This document shows, in pieces, positions 1 to 6,915 of a stretch of DNA of 10,875 bases. The translations under genes and the position numbers were made by a program. The notes beneath the pieces are model-generated. The model saw only the letters and a list, made by a program, of their open reading frames with translations. It made no database searches and was not told the origin of the DNA. This DNA comes from Candidatus Hermodarchaeota archaeon (GTDB taxonomy: Archaea > Asgardarchaeota > Hermodarchaeia > Hermodarchaeales > Hermodarchaeaceae), in the NCBI GenBank assembly GCA_016840595.1, contig JAEOSA010000049.1:1-10875 (forward strand), written 5' to 3'. Numbering within the stretch: position 1 is the first letter of the stretch; the number at the start of each line of letters is the position of its first letter.

Positions 1-664
1 CTACCCAACGCACGAGAATATTGTTATCATTTCCATCATTATGAATAACGCTGGTTCGAAGGTGTGACAAAACCGGGACGACCTGTGTATTGAAAGCTTC
101 CAAGCATTCTTCCACTATCGCGACTCGTTCGGGTGTTGAAATGTGTTCCTTGTATCGGTTGATTGTTGAACTCGCATTCTTCAGGTCCCAATAGAGCTCA
201 CGGTCTGTGGCGATATGGGAAAAGCCTTCAAGAGCACGAGATAAGGACCCGATAAACACGCCCAAACCATAAAGGAGCTTCTCACTGTGGGGCTTTACCT
301 TTGCCAAGACTTTCCCCGGTAGGTAATTCAGGAGACGAACAAACGACGGTGCACCATCCGCATCTTCGATAACAGAAATCCGTTCACCTGCTAGTGACTC
401 AATGATGTGTGGACATATCTCCTCGCCACCTTTCTTGACTAGATGGTCCATTGCTTGATTCTGAAATTCGAGAATCTCCCGTTTCTCCGATGTCGCCGCA
501 ATCTTGAGTACAAATTCATCACCCGAATCAGTTCGCAGAAAGAAATTCCGATCTCGTTCACTAGGAAGCTCCTTCACAGACCCTGTAATCCCAAACAGTT
601 TCTCAGCGATTCGAAGAGCATCTTGTTCGGTGAACCTTGGGCGATACTGGTCCCTCGCAGACAT
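1..664 (-). CDS. APH-family small-molecule kinase (hydroxylysine kinase-like), N-terminal part, cut by window edge
   Basis: Reading the minus strand from an ATG at 664 gives 221 residues with no stop before the left edge, so the C-terminus is outside the window. Seen: an N-lobe with SERDRNFFL (residues 35-43), the FVLKI lysine (Lys54) expected to contact ATP phosphates, a following helix with Glu63/Glu66, and the catalytic Brenner motif HNDGNDNN (His208, Asp210, Asn215). The Mg-binding DFG-like aspartate should lie just outside. This is the aminoglycoside phosphotransferase fold; the SERDxNF/EFQN pattern resembles hydroxylysine kinase and the kinase domain of large kinase-peptidase-class III aminotransferase fusions. 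The likely role is ATP-dependent phosphorylation of a small hydroxylated amine or amino acid; the substrate is inferred, not shown. An AGGTG ribosome site 7 bases upstream favours this ATG; an in-frame ATG at 682 is the alternative. The gene lies 118 bases after the gamma-glutamyltransferase gene. Confidence 0.85.
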   Translation of the reverse strand, partial: MSARDQYRPRFTEQDALRIAEKLFGITGSVKELPSERDRNFFLRTDSGDEFVLKIAATSEKREILEFQNQAMDHLVKKGGEEICPHIIESLAGERISVIEDADGAPSFVRLLNYLPGKVLAKVKPHSEKLLYGLGVFIGSLSRALEGFSHIATDRELYWDLKNASSTINRYKEHISTPERVAIVEECLEAFNTQVVPVLSHLRTSVIHNDGNDNNILVRWV

Positions 665-671
665 TTGCTTA

Positions 672-676
672 CACCT
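672..676 (-). promoter_or_regulatory. Ribosome binding site of the APH-family kinase
   Basis: AGGTG on the minus strand lies 7 bases before the ATG at 664. It decides for this start over the in-frame ATG at 682, which has only AAGG directly abutting it. Confidence 0.5.
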
Positions 677-725
677 TAACATTCCTTGATACCTTATCAG
701 AGCCTTTACAACATCTAAAAGATTC

Positions 726-756
726 TTCTACGTAGAATTTCGATTGAATCATTCAA
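726..756. promoter_or_regulatory. Two adjacent perfect palindromes upstream of the APH-family kinase
   Basis: TTCTACGTAGAA (726-737) is a perfect 12-base palindrome, and TTGAATCATTCAA (744-756) is perfect around a central C. They sit between the gamma-glutamyltransferase stop (783) and the kinase start (664). A TATA-like TTTTAGA on the minus strand (around 712-719) lies just downstream, so these could be operator sites for the kinase gene. They could also fold as small hairpins at the 3' end of the preceding transcript. The palindromes are seen; the function is inferred. Confidence 0.3.
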
Positions 757-782
757 GAAACAGGCTGGCTCGTTAGCTGATT

Positions 783-2390
783 CTACCAACCTATTGCGAT
801 CCCATCCGCTCGGGGGCTGGTTCCGCCACACAACACACCTGTGTCAGGGTTTCGGGTAATGATTTGCCCACGACCAAACATCATGCGTGATGCGCCAGAG
901 ATAGAAAGAATGTCGTGTCCCATTTTTCCCAGGGTCTTCATAGTCTCTTCAGGAATGGAATCTTCTAGCGCGACTTGACCACTACTCGTCCCGTCGCGTA
1001 TGGTGAATCGCGGGGCATTCAGAGCTTCTTGGGGATTCATCCCAAAGTCAATCAGGTTAATGAGCACCTGAACGTGACCTTGGGGTTGGTTGAATCCACC
1101 CATCACACCAAAACTCGCGTAGAGCTCCTTCTCTTTTAGAGCTATACCAGGAATGATGGTGTGATAGGGACGCTTATTCGGAGCAAGCACATTCGGATGA
1201 TCTGGATTTAGTGAAAACCCTGCTCCACGATTTTGCAATGTGAATCCACAACCCTTGGGAATTAATCCTGTACCAAACCCCATATAATTTGAACCGATGA
1301 AACTACAGGCATTTCCATCCCCGTCAACTACCGTGAAGTACACCGTATCTGAACCTGTCATTGGAGATCCTTTAGTGAAATCGAGGGTGGCCTTAGACGG
1401 GTTAATCAATGTTCGGCGCTGAGCGGCATATTTCTTCGAAATTAACTTCTTCATTGGAACATCAACTACTGCAGGATCTGCCACATACCATCGGGTATCC
1501 GCAAAGGCTAGGCGCATCGCCTCAATCATCAAATGCATGTGCTGAACAGATGAATGGCCCATTGAAGTGAAATCATATTCTTCGAGGATGTTCAAGGCAA
1601 TGAGCGCAGTAATGCCCTGCCCGTTGGGTGGAATCTCAAACACGTCAATCCCCTTGTAGTTGACCGAAATCGGATTATCAAAGGTGTTTGTGTGGTGCTT
1701 CAAATCCTCCAAAGCCATCATCCCACCCATGGACTGAAGCAACTCTACAATGGCCTCTGCAATGCGTCCCTCATAAAATCCGCTTTTCCCATGTTCAGCT
1801 AAATCACGAAAAGTCCGGGCAAGTGTAGGGAGCTTCATAATCTCCCCTGCATTCGGGGCGTTACCCTTACGAAGCATCTCATCTGCATGGGGACCTTGCT
1901 TGAGTTGATCAACACCTCGCTTCCAAGAGGCAGCGGTTAATGGAGCTACAGGAAACCCTTTTTCAGCTAACTCGATTGCAGGAGTCAATACTTCAGGGAG
2001 CTGCATAGTCCCAAAATGATTCACGGTATCCACCCACCCTGCGGCAGCTCCAGGAACTGTGACCGTATGAACACCAAACCGAGGGAGTTCTCCCGTGATT
2101 CCAACCTTCTCTAATACGCTCAGAGAAAGAGCAGCAGGAGCCCGACCACTAGCATTGAGCCCCTTCACTGTTTTCTTTGCAGAGTCAAAGAACAAACAAA
2201 AACAATCCCCTCCAATCCCAGTTGAACATGGTTCTGTTACATTCAATGCTGCCGCGGTTGCAACGGCTGCATCTGCAGCATTCCCCCCAGCTTGTAAGAT
2301 GCGTAGACCTGCTTCGGATGCGAGTGGTTGGCTTGATGCTACAATACCCCGTCGAGCATACACTGGAGAACGATAGGAAATGAATTTCAT
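783..2390 (-). CDS. Gamma-glutamyltransferase family enzyme (Ntn-hydrolase), cytoplasmic form
   Basis: From the ATG at 2390 the protein has 535 residues, a normal full length. Seen: N-terminal SxRSPVxARRGxVASSQPLA, the glycine-rich RILQAGGNAADAAVA and EPCSTGIGGDCF segments, then GSDTVYFTVVDGDGNA, where Thr349 is expected to be the autocleavage site and nucleophile, followed by GSNYMGFGTG, APNKRPYHTIIPG and GVMGGF. Family members cleave gamma-glutamyl amides such as glutathione, or transfer the glutamyl group, after self-processing into two subunits. No signal peptide is visible, so it is probably cytoplasmic, unlike periplasmic E. coli Ggt and more like YwrD-type enzymes; the substrate may not be glutathione. 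An in-frame TTG at 2414 adds eight residues and has a weak AGGA upstream, but the family's conserved start and a TATA-like CAAATAA near 2427-2433 favour the ATG. It follows the first MBL gene by about 65 bases. Confidence 0.9.
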   Translation of the reverse strand: MKFISYRSPVYARRGIVASSQPLASEAGLRILQAGGNAADAAVATAAALNVTEPCSTGIGGDCFCLFFDSAKKTVKGLNASGRAPAALSLSVLEKVGITGELPRFGVHTVTVPGAAAGWVDTVNHFGTMQLPEVLTPAIELAEKGFPVAPLTAASWKRGVDQLKQGPHADEMLRKGNAPNAGEIMKLPTLARTFRDLAEHGKSGFYEGRIAEAIVELLQSMGGMMALEDLKHHTNTFDNPISVNYKGIDVFEIPPNGQGITALIALNILEEYDFTSMGHSSVQHMHLMIEAMRLAFADTRWYVADPAVVDVPMKKLISKKYAAQRRTLINPSKATLDFTKGSPMTGSDTVYFTVVDGDGNACSFIGSNYMGFGTGLIPKGCGFTLQNRGAGFSLNPDHPNVLAPNKRPYHTIIPGIALKEKELYASFGVMGGFNQPQGHVQVLINLIDFGMNPQEALNAPRFTIRDGTSSGQVALEDSIPEETMKTLGKMGHDILSISGASRMMFGRGQIITRNPDTGVLCGGTSPRADGIAIGW

Positions 2391-2454
2391 GCAATGAGAA
2401 TATCGTTGAGACAATAAATCCTATCGGTTATTTGGAATCTGAATGTCGTTTCGT

Positions 2455-3234
2455 TCAACGTGGAAAGGCATAGGATTGATAGTATTCGAGATTGATGATA
2501 ATGCAATTAGTTATCGAGGGAGCGTGGTTGACAAGAAAGATTTCTCTCATCAACATCGAATAATGCATGGGAACGAAGTAGCGTGGCTGGATGGCCTCCA
2601 CGATGTCAACTATTCCTTCTCCAATCTGACAATCGAGACATAATAGCGCCACATCAATCGTTCCGGCTAATTGTGAGTGCTCTTCAATAGGTCGAGAATC
2701 GCCAGAATGGAAGAAGGTGAATCCTCCAACATCGATGATGTAACTCGTCCAATTATTTTCACGTGGATGGGCTAATCCATCTCCGGGATAGTATGCGTAG
2801 AACGCCGTAACTGTAATGTATCCAAATTCTAGTTCATCGCCCGGATTGACGCCAACTCCATCATAGAGGGCAATGGCGTCCGACATGTTTTCGGGAAAGA
2901 CGTTCACGGTTTCCTCTTTTTGCAACAAATCTATTGAAGTTGATTGATAATGGTCAAAATGGGGATGAGTAATTAACACAATATCCGCAGGTAATTCCTC
3001 AAAGTCCTCTGGAAGATTGTACGGGTCCACATACAGACGTAGCCCATAGGCTTCAATCTTTATCCCAGCATTATCAAGTAATTGGAATTGCACTGAATTG
3101 GCGTTCATGATCATGAACGCGGAGAGGGGAACAACCACAGCGATAACTGCAATGACTCCGACACCGATAATGATCTTGGATCGTTTCGATAATGTCATGT
3201 TTTTTCGTACTAGTTTGGAGTCCTTTATTTGCAT
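2455..3234 (-). CDS. Membrane-anchored UlaG-like metallo-beta-lactamase-fold hydrolase, copy 1 (shortened loop)
   Basis: This 259-residue protein has a basic N-terminus (KRSK), one hydrophobic helix (about 21-43) and an MBL domain. Metal-ligand motifs seen: THPHFDH (His90, His92, Asp94, His95), His156 in AHP, FFHSGDS (Asp179) and PMHY (His224). This is the UlaG/YcjF-like branch of the MBL superfamily, metal-dependent hydrolases with varied substrates; the substrate here is unknown. With an N-in anchor the catalytic domain would face outside the cell. It is a tandem paralogue of the gene at 3498-4298, aligned without gaps for about 145 residues including Met1 and Met13, but it lacks the PLGPG and TMANEE residues that precede the last metal histidine in copy 2. 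Met1 is chosen because an in-frame stop lies four codons upstream in both copies; Met13 (3198) is possible. I see no strong ribosome site. Confidence 0.85.
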   Translation of the reverse strand: MQIKDSKLVRKNMTLSKRSKIIIGVGVIAVIAVVVPLSAFMIMNANSVQFQLLDNAGIKIEAYGLRLYVDPYNLPEDFEELPADIVLITHPHFDHYQSTSIDLLQKEETVNVFPENMSDAIALYDGVGVNPGDELEFGYITVTAFYAYYPGDGLAHPRENNWTSYIIDVGGFTFFHSGDSRPIEEHSQLAGTIDVALLCLDCQIGEGIVDIVEAIQPRYFVPMHYSMLMREIFLVNHAPSITNCIIINLEYYQSYAFPR

Positions 3235-3247
3235 GGAACCCGGTTAG

Positions 3248-3264
3248 TGCGGATTTTCACCGCA
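3248..3264 (-). other. Small hairpin in the leader of MBL copy 1
   Basis: TGCGG and CCGCA can form a five-base-pair stem around seven bases, starting 14 bases before the start codon of MBL copy 1. It is short and may be chance. The rest of 3265-3369 is AT-rich and shows no gene; T-rich minus-strand stretches near 3345-3366 could end the transcript of copy 2. Confidence 0.2.
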
Positions 3265-3369
3265 TTTCACAAATTCTGGTAAAAATCAACCATAATTAGT
3301 TCGGGAAAAGAACAAAATCCCTGGTATCAAATAGACTGCACTTCAAAAAGAGTGAGACCAAAATAAATG

Positions 3370-3489
3370 CTAACTTGAGAATTTGCTTAGTTAGGTGTAG
3401 ACAACCACCTCGTTCCGCAGGGCAGTGAAACGAGGTGGTCATCTCACCGATAGCACTAGGGTCTCTTGGTCTGCCGGTGCTATAGTGCT
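3370..3489. other. Block of consecutive hairpins between the two MBL genes
   Basis: Three hairpin-forming units follow each other. CTAACT (3370-3375) pairs with AGTTAG (3389-3394). ACCACCTCGTT (3404-3414) pairs perfectly with AACGAGGTGGT (3429-3439), 11 pairs around a 14-base loop. The third unit has competing pairings: CACCG with CGGTG (3445-3449/3475-3479), ATAGCAC with GTGCTAT (3450-3456/3477-3483), or AGCACTA with TAGTGCT (3452-3458/3483-3489). The block begins 8 bases after the stop of MBL copy 2 on the minus strand, and U-rich stretches follow it on that strand. The simplest reading is a structured 3' end or terminator of the copy 2 transcript. A small structured RNA or RNA-processing site is an alternative. 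It is richer in GC than the bases to its left. Confidence 0.5.
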
Positions 3490-3497
3490 TGGGAAGG

Positions 3498-4298
3498 TTA
3501 AGGTGGAAAGAGGTATGATTGGTAGTATTCCAGGTTGACCAGAATACAGCTGGTTATTGAAGGACCATATGTGGTGGCGAAATCGTGGTTTGCGCCTTCC
3601 GCATAGTGGATAGGTACGAAGAAACGGGGTTGAATGACGTCGAGGGCATCAACAATTTCTTCGTTCGCCATGGTTTGACATCCTGGACCTAATGGGAGTA
3701 AAGCCACATCAATCAGACCCGTCAGCTGAGTATATTCATCGATGTTTTTGGAATCACCTGCATGGAAGAAGGTCACTCCACCAACAGTGACGATATAACT
3801 CGTCCAATTCGCTTCATAGGGATGACTGGCAGGGTATTCACCAACAGGGAATGTGTACATGTAAAATGCTGTTATCTCAACAGGGCCATACTGCAACTCA
3901 TCTTCCGGATTGACCCCTACGCCATCATGCAGGGCAATGGCATCGCTCATGTTCTCCGGGAAAATGTTCACCGTCCCCTCCTTCTGCAGCATTTCAATCA
4001 CCGCACTCTGATAGTGATCACCATGCGGATGGGTCACCAGAATGACATCCGCCGGTAGTGCCTCATAATCTGCTGAGAGGTCGATGGGATCGACGTACAC
4101 ACGGACGCCCTGAGCCTCAATCATCACTCCAGCATTATAGAGTAACGTGAATCGTACAGAATTTGCATTCGTAACGGTCAGTGCTGCCAATGGCACAGAA
4201 ACTGAGACAATGGCAATAATTGCTACACCAACGAGAATCTTTCCACGAGTAGATAGGCTCATAGTTTCCGCATTCTGAAAAGGGTAATATAATTGCAT
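3498..4298 (-). CDS. Membrane-anchored UlaG-like metallo-beta-lactamase-fold hydrolase, copy 2 (complete motifs)
   Basis: This protein has 266 residues, with a hydrophobic helix at about 20-43 after a short basic segment (STRGK), then an MBL domain. Motifs seen: THPHGDH (His90, His92, Asp94, His95), His159 in SHP, FFHAGDS (Asp182), ALLPLGPGCQTM (199-210) and PIHY (His231). All ligands expected for a two-metal UlaG-like hydrolase are present. The domain would be displayed outside the membrane if the N-terminus stays inside. Function beyond metal-dependent hydrolysis is not predictable; lactone or phosphoester substrates occur in the family. It is the more canonical of the pair and probably nearer the ancestral form. 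It lies 82 bases after the alpha/beta hydrolase gene on the same strand. Both copies end in a shared YYQSY-x-FP tail. Confidence 0.87.
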   Translation of the reverse strand: MQLYYPFQNAETMSLSTRGKILVGVAIIAIVSVSVPLAALTVTNANSVRFTLLYNAGVMIEAQGVRVYVDPIDLSADYEALPADVILVTHPHGDHYQSAVIEMLQKEGTVNIFPENMSDAIALHDGVGVNPEDELQYGPVEITAFYMYTFPVGEYPASHPYEANWTSYIVTVGGVTFFHAGDSKNIDEYTQLTGLIDVALLPLGPGCQTMANEEIVDALDVIQPRFFVPIHYAEGANHDFATTYGPSITSCILVNLEYYQSYLFPP

Positions 4299-4380
4299 GG
4301 AATCCGGCTAGTTCGGAATCCGTCACCCAACCCACAAAATCGGGACAGATTCGAACCACGCGGTTAAGTTTCACACCCAC

Positions 4381-5280
4381 TCACTTAGCAAGACGCGCAA
4401 TAGCCGCAATAACCTGCGGGGCAACTTCTGCTGGAATATCGTGCCCCATCCCTTCAATGATCAACAGCTTCGCACCAGGAATGGACGCCGCGGTATCTTT
4501 GCCACCTTCCACAGGCACCAAGGGATCCGCATCACCATGAATCACCAGCGTCGGAATCTTCACTGATTTTAACGCATCTTTACGACTGCCCGAGGCGAGA
4601 ACCGCAGCAAGTTGCCGTGTCATCCCCTCAGGATAGTAACACCGGTCAAACGACTGGGCAGCAAACTGCCGCACAAACTCTTTATCCAACGGATACTTCG
4701 GACCCCGCAAGATCCGCTCCTTCTTCACCGCATCCTCAATACATTCCGCCCGATCCGATGGCGGCACATCCATAAGCACCGCTAACGCCTCTGGCGTTGG
4801 CGTTGACACAGATACATCACCCGTTGTCGACATAATCGACGTCATGGTCCGAACGCGACCCGGGTGCTCAATCGCCATAGTTTGCACAATCATCCCACCC
4901 ATCGACGCACCCACGATATGCGCCTGCTCAATCTCCAACACATCAAGCAGCCCCACCGCATCACCTGCCATATCCGAGAGTGTATACGGTGCTGACACCG
5001 CTTCTCCCTGCTGAACCGCTTGCATTAAAGCCAGAATGTTCGGCACACCAGCATCCCCAAACTTCGTCGAGTTCCCCACATCCCGGTTATCAAACCGAAT
5101 CACCCAAAACCCCTGCGCCGCCAAGGCTTTACATAATTTCTCGTCCCACCGAATCATCTGCGCTCCTAAACCCATTACCAACAACAGCGGAGGGTCACTA
5201 GAATTACCAAAGGTATCATAGGCGAGTTCTACGCCATTCACTTTCACAATCGTTTCTTTGCTCTTTGGAACAGATTTCAT
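4381..5280 (-). CDS. Alpha/beta hydrolase (esterase-like, bacterial type)
   Basis: This is a complete 299-residue single-domain alpha/beta hydrolase fold protein. Seen: VNGVELAYDTFGN start, oxyanion region LLLVMGLGAQ (33-40), RFDNRDVGNS (62-71), nucleophile elbow GASMGG (Ser126), acid DADP (Asp252) and catalytic GMGHD (His280). The lid falls around 150-240. The DNRDxGxS and SMGGMIxQ pattern resembles bacterial RdmC-like esterases, which cleave methyl esters and related substrates; the substrate here is unknown. There is no signal peptide, so it should act in the cytoplasm. Codons look richer in GC (many GCG, CCG, CCC and ATC) than neighbours such as the first MBL gene, which suggests acquisition from bacteria. 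The start ATG is preceded by GGGA about five bases upstream. It lies 121 bases after the exporter gene and probably has its own promoter. Confidence 0.9.
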   Translation of the reverse strand: MKSVPKSKETIVKVNGVELAYDTFGNSSDPPLLLVMGLGAQMIRWDEKLCKALAAQGFWVIRFDNRDVGNSTKFGDAGVPNILALMQAVQQGEAVSAPYTLSDMAGDAVGLLDVLEIEQAHIVGASMGGMIVQTMAIEHPGRVRTMTSIMSTTGDVSVSTPTPEALAVLMDVPPSDRAECIEDAVKKERILRGPKYPLDKEFVRQFAAQSFDRCYYPEGMTRQLAAVLASGSRKDALKSVKIPTLVIHGDADPLVPVEGGKDTAASIPGAKLLIIEGMGHDIPAEVAPQVIAAIARLAK

Positions 5281-5385
5281 AACAATCCCACAGCAAAATC
5301 ATAGGATAGCCTACGGATTTAACCCTGATGGTTTAGTTTGACCAAGAGTTATTTCATCTTCAGAATCAGCTGGACTGCGTCTATG

Positions 5386-5396
5386 TAATTTATATC
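5386..5396 (-). promoter_or_regulatory. Candidate TATA box for the alpha/beta hydrolase gene
   Basis: GATATAAATTA on the minus strand lies about 105 bases before the start codon and only a few bases after the exporter stop. If used, the leader would be about 80 bases. A second TATA-like TTAAAT near 5317-5322 would give a short leader instead. Confidence 0.35.
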
Positions 5397-5401
5397 CTAC
5401 G

Positions 5402-6712
5402 CTATGAAACTGGAGGTTCTTGAGCTGATTCAGCTTCCAGTTCGTTTTCTTTGGTCACTTCATTTTCCTCTAGGTCTTCCTCAACGTGGGGGAGGGAAGT
5501 GAACGTCCAACCTAGTGCCAGGATAATGACCATGGCGCTACCGAAGACCAGGAAGACCCATGGGATGGGGTAGATGGTTCCCAGAATACCACCAGCGAGG
5601 AAGGCAAAGGGTCCTGTAAATTGCGCGATGGTAGTGCGAACAGAAAATACGCGACCAATCTTCTCGGGGGGTGTGACTTTTTGCCAGATGGTTTGGCTGG
5701 AGATGTTGGCGACGGGGAGGGTGAAGCCAATGAGGAACATGCCGGCACTCGCAATCCAGAAGAGACCCGGGGGTGTGAGTGCTAAGACGATTAGACCGAC
5801 TGCTCCGAAAAGTAATCCTAAAACGACACCTAGCGTGTTGCGTTTGAAGCCTTTCCACACTGTCATGATACCGGATGCAATCATCATGCTGAGGCTTTGA
5901 ATGGACATAAGACCCGCAAGTAATAAAACGGCGATTGTTGCATCGCCACCCGCTAACACGATGGTACTGTAGAGGGGTAGGAGCACAAACACTCCAGGCA
6001 ACAGGAAGTTTGCTACGGTGAACATGCTGAGTAATGTGAGGAGCCCAGGACGATTTCGAATGAAGGTGAGTCCTTCGCCAAATTCCTGCCGCAACGACGG
6101 CTTCTCGATGGCTTTCTTGATTATTATTGGAATGGTTATCAAGATGGTCGGAATGATGGCAGCTATATAGGTGCCAATGTCGATGAGCATAATCCGTGCC
6201 ATATCGCCTAAAAAGAAGGTAAAGACCAAGGCACCGATGACTGGTCCTATAGTCTGAATAAGGCTGGTGGCGAAGTATTGTAAACTGTTCATCCGACTCA
6301 AATGGACCTTCGGCACCATGATGGGCATGATCGCTTGCACGGCCATGGCATGAAAGGCACCAATCATGCCACCGATGAGCTGGACAATGAGGACGAAAAC
6401 AATGCTCGCCAGACCGGAGAAAAACATCACGACGAGGATCAAGCTCAGCAATGCCAGCAAGGAGTCAGCGACGATGATGACTTTCTTTCGCGACCACCGG
6501 TCAACCAACACGCCCGCTATCGGGGTGATTAAGATGAAGCTGCCAAAGGCGAAGAAGGCGGATAACCCTAAGAAAAAGGCGCTGCCCGTCTGGACGGTAA
6601 TCCACCACGTCAGGCTGAAATTAACAACGTTGGTGCCTGCTAATGAGGCTAGCTGGCCTGCCCAAAAAATGAGGTAATTCCGAAACGTGGATCGATCAGG
6701 TTCTGCCATCAT
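5402..6712 (-). CDS. MFS exporter of the macrolide/drug efflux (DHA3-like) type
   Basis: This 436-residue membrane protein has the usual 12-helix MFS length. Seen: an N-terminal FRNYLIFWAGQLASLAG helix as in MefA-type pumps, the signature loop between helices 2 and 3, GVLVDRWSRKK (residues 67-77, Asp71), then hydrophobic segments to about residue 405, with a central cytoplasmic loop IIKKAIEKPSLRQEFGEGL. Family members use the proton gradient to expel drugs or other small molecules; the substrate cannot be read from sequence. A very acidic 31-residue C-terminal tail (about 406-436, with VEEDLEENE and ENELEAES) follows the last helix. The start is the first of two adjacent ATGs; GAGAG abuts it, so the second Met (6709) is equally possible. 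It diverges from the HTH gene at 6950, which may regulate it. Confidence 0.88.
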   Translation of the reverse strand: MMAEPDRSTFRNYLIFWAGQLASLAGTNVVNFSLTWWITVQTGSAFFLGLSAFFAFGSFILITPIAGVLVDRWSRKKVIIVADSLLALLSLILVVMFFSGLASIVFVLIVQLIGGMIGAFHAMAVQAIMPIMVPKVHLSRMNSLQYFATSLIQTIGPVIGALVFTFFLGDMARIMLIDIGTYIAAIIPTILITIPIIIKKAIEKPSLRQEFGEGLTFIRNRPGLLTLLSMFTVANFLLPGVFVLLPLYSTIVLAGGDATIAVLLLAGLMSIQSLSMMIASGIMTVWKGFKRNTLGVVLGLLFGAVGLIVLALTPPGLFWIASAGMFLIGFTLPVANISSQTIWQKVTPPEKIGRVFSVRTTIAQFTGPFAFLAGGILGTIYPIPWVFLVFGSAMVIILALGWTFTSLPHVEEDLEENEVTKENELEAESAQEPPVS

Positions 6713-6768
6713 CTCTCAACTCACGATTTGCTCACACTGCCTACTTCGACCTTATGAAGCTTCTCATT

Positions 6769-6813
6769 ATTTGAAATTAGCTTCTTAGGGGCTAAGAAAG
6801 AATAGTTTCAAAT
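6769..6813. promoter_or_regulatory. Long imperfect palindrome between divergent exporter and HTH genes (candidate operator)
   Basis: The outer arms ATTTGAAA (6769-6776) and TTTCAAAT (6806-6813) are perfect complements. Inside them TTCTTAG (6782-6788) and CTAAGAA (6792-6798) pair around a three-base centre, with a few unpaired bases between. The left arm overlaps an AT-rich TTTCAAATA that could be the exporter's TATA box on the minus strand, about 57 bases from its start. A dimeric regulator bound here could block the exporter promoter. A hairpin in the exporter leader is the alternative. The rest of 6713-6949 shows no gene. Confidence 0.45.
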
Positions 6814-6907
6814 GTGTGTTGGTGTGTTCTATTATGGATGGTTGGCTTTCCACAGGTTTAATTAGATTTTGAATGATTACATTCGATAGTTGCTAAAAAC
6901 CGGTTAA

Positions 6908-6915
6908 TTTATATG
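6908..6915 (+). promoter_or_regulatory. Candidate TATA box for the HTH gene
   Basis: TTTATATG, preceded by an AT-rich TTAA, lies about 35 bases before the ATG at 6950. This spacing predicts a leader of roughly 10-15 bases, typical of archaeal genes. Confidence 0.5.

Noticed and set aside
443..689. Plus-strand open frames over the left end
   Set aside because: They run antisense to the kinase, whose motifs (SERDxNF, HNDGNDNN) are clear on the minus strand.
2095..2394. Several short open frames opposite or overlapping the gamma-glutamyltransferase N-terminus
   Set aside because: They are shadows of its conserved glycine/alanine-rich region; none has a recognisable protein pattern.
3404..3489. 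H/ACA or C/D box guide RNA
   Set aside because: The hairpins tempted this call, but no clear ACA after the stem, no convincing kink-turn, and no C/D box pair could be found on either strand.
3762..4058. 98-residue plus-strand frame
   Set aside because: It is antisense to the MBL copy 2 catalytic core and has no ribosome site or recognisable domain.
4135..4380. 81-residue minus-strand frame covering the MBL copy 2 leader
   Set aside because: It overlaps the MBL N-terminus in another frame and its composition is not protein-like; the paralogous leader has no matching frame.
6302..6677. Histidine/aspartate-rich plus-strand frames
   Set aside because: They are antisense to exporter transmembrane segments; the odd composition is a by-product of hydrophobic codons read backwards.
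2455..6712. A single resistance or signalling operon of exporter, esterase, two MBL proteins and gamma-glutamyltransferase
   Set aside because: Gaps of 65-263 bases, separate TATA-like elements and an intervening hairpin block argue against one transcript, and no shared pathway is evident.
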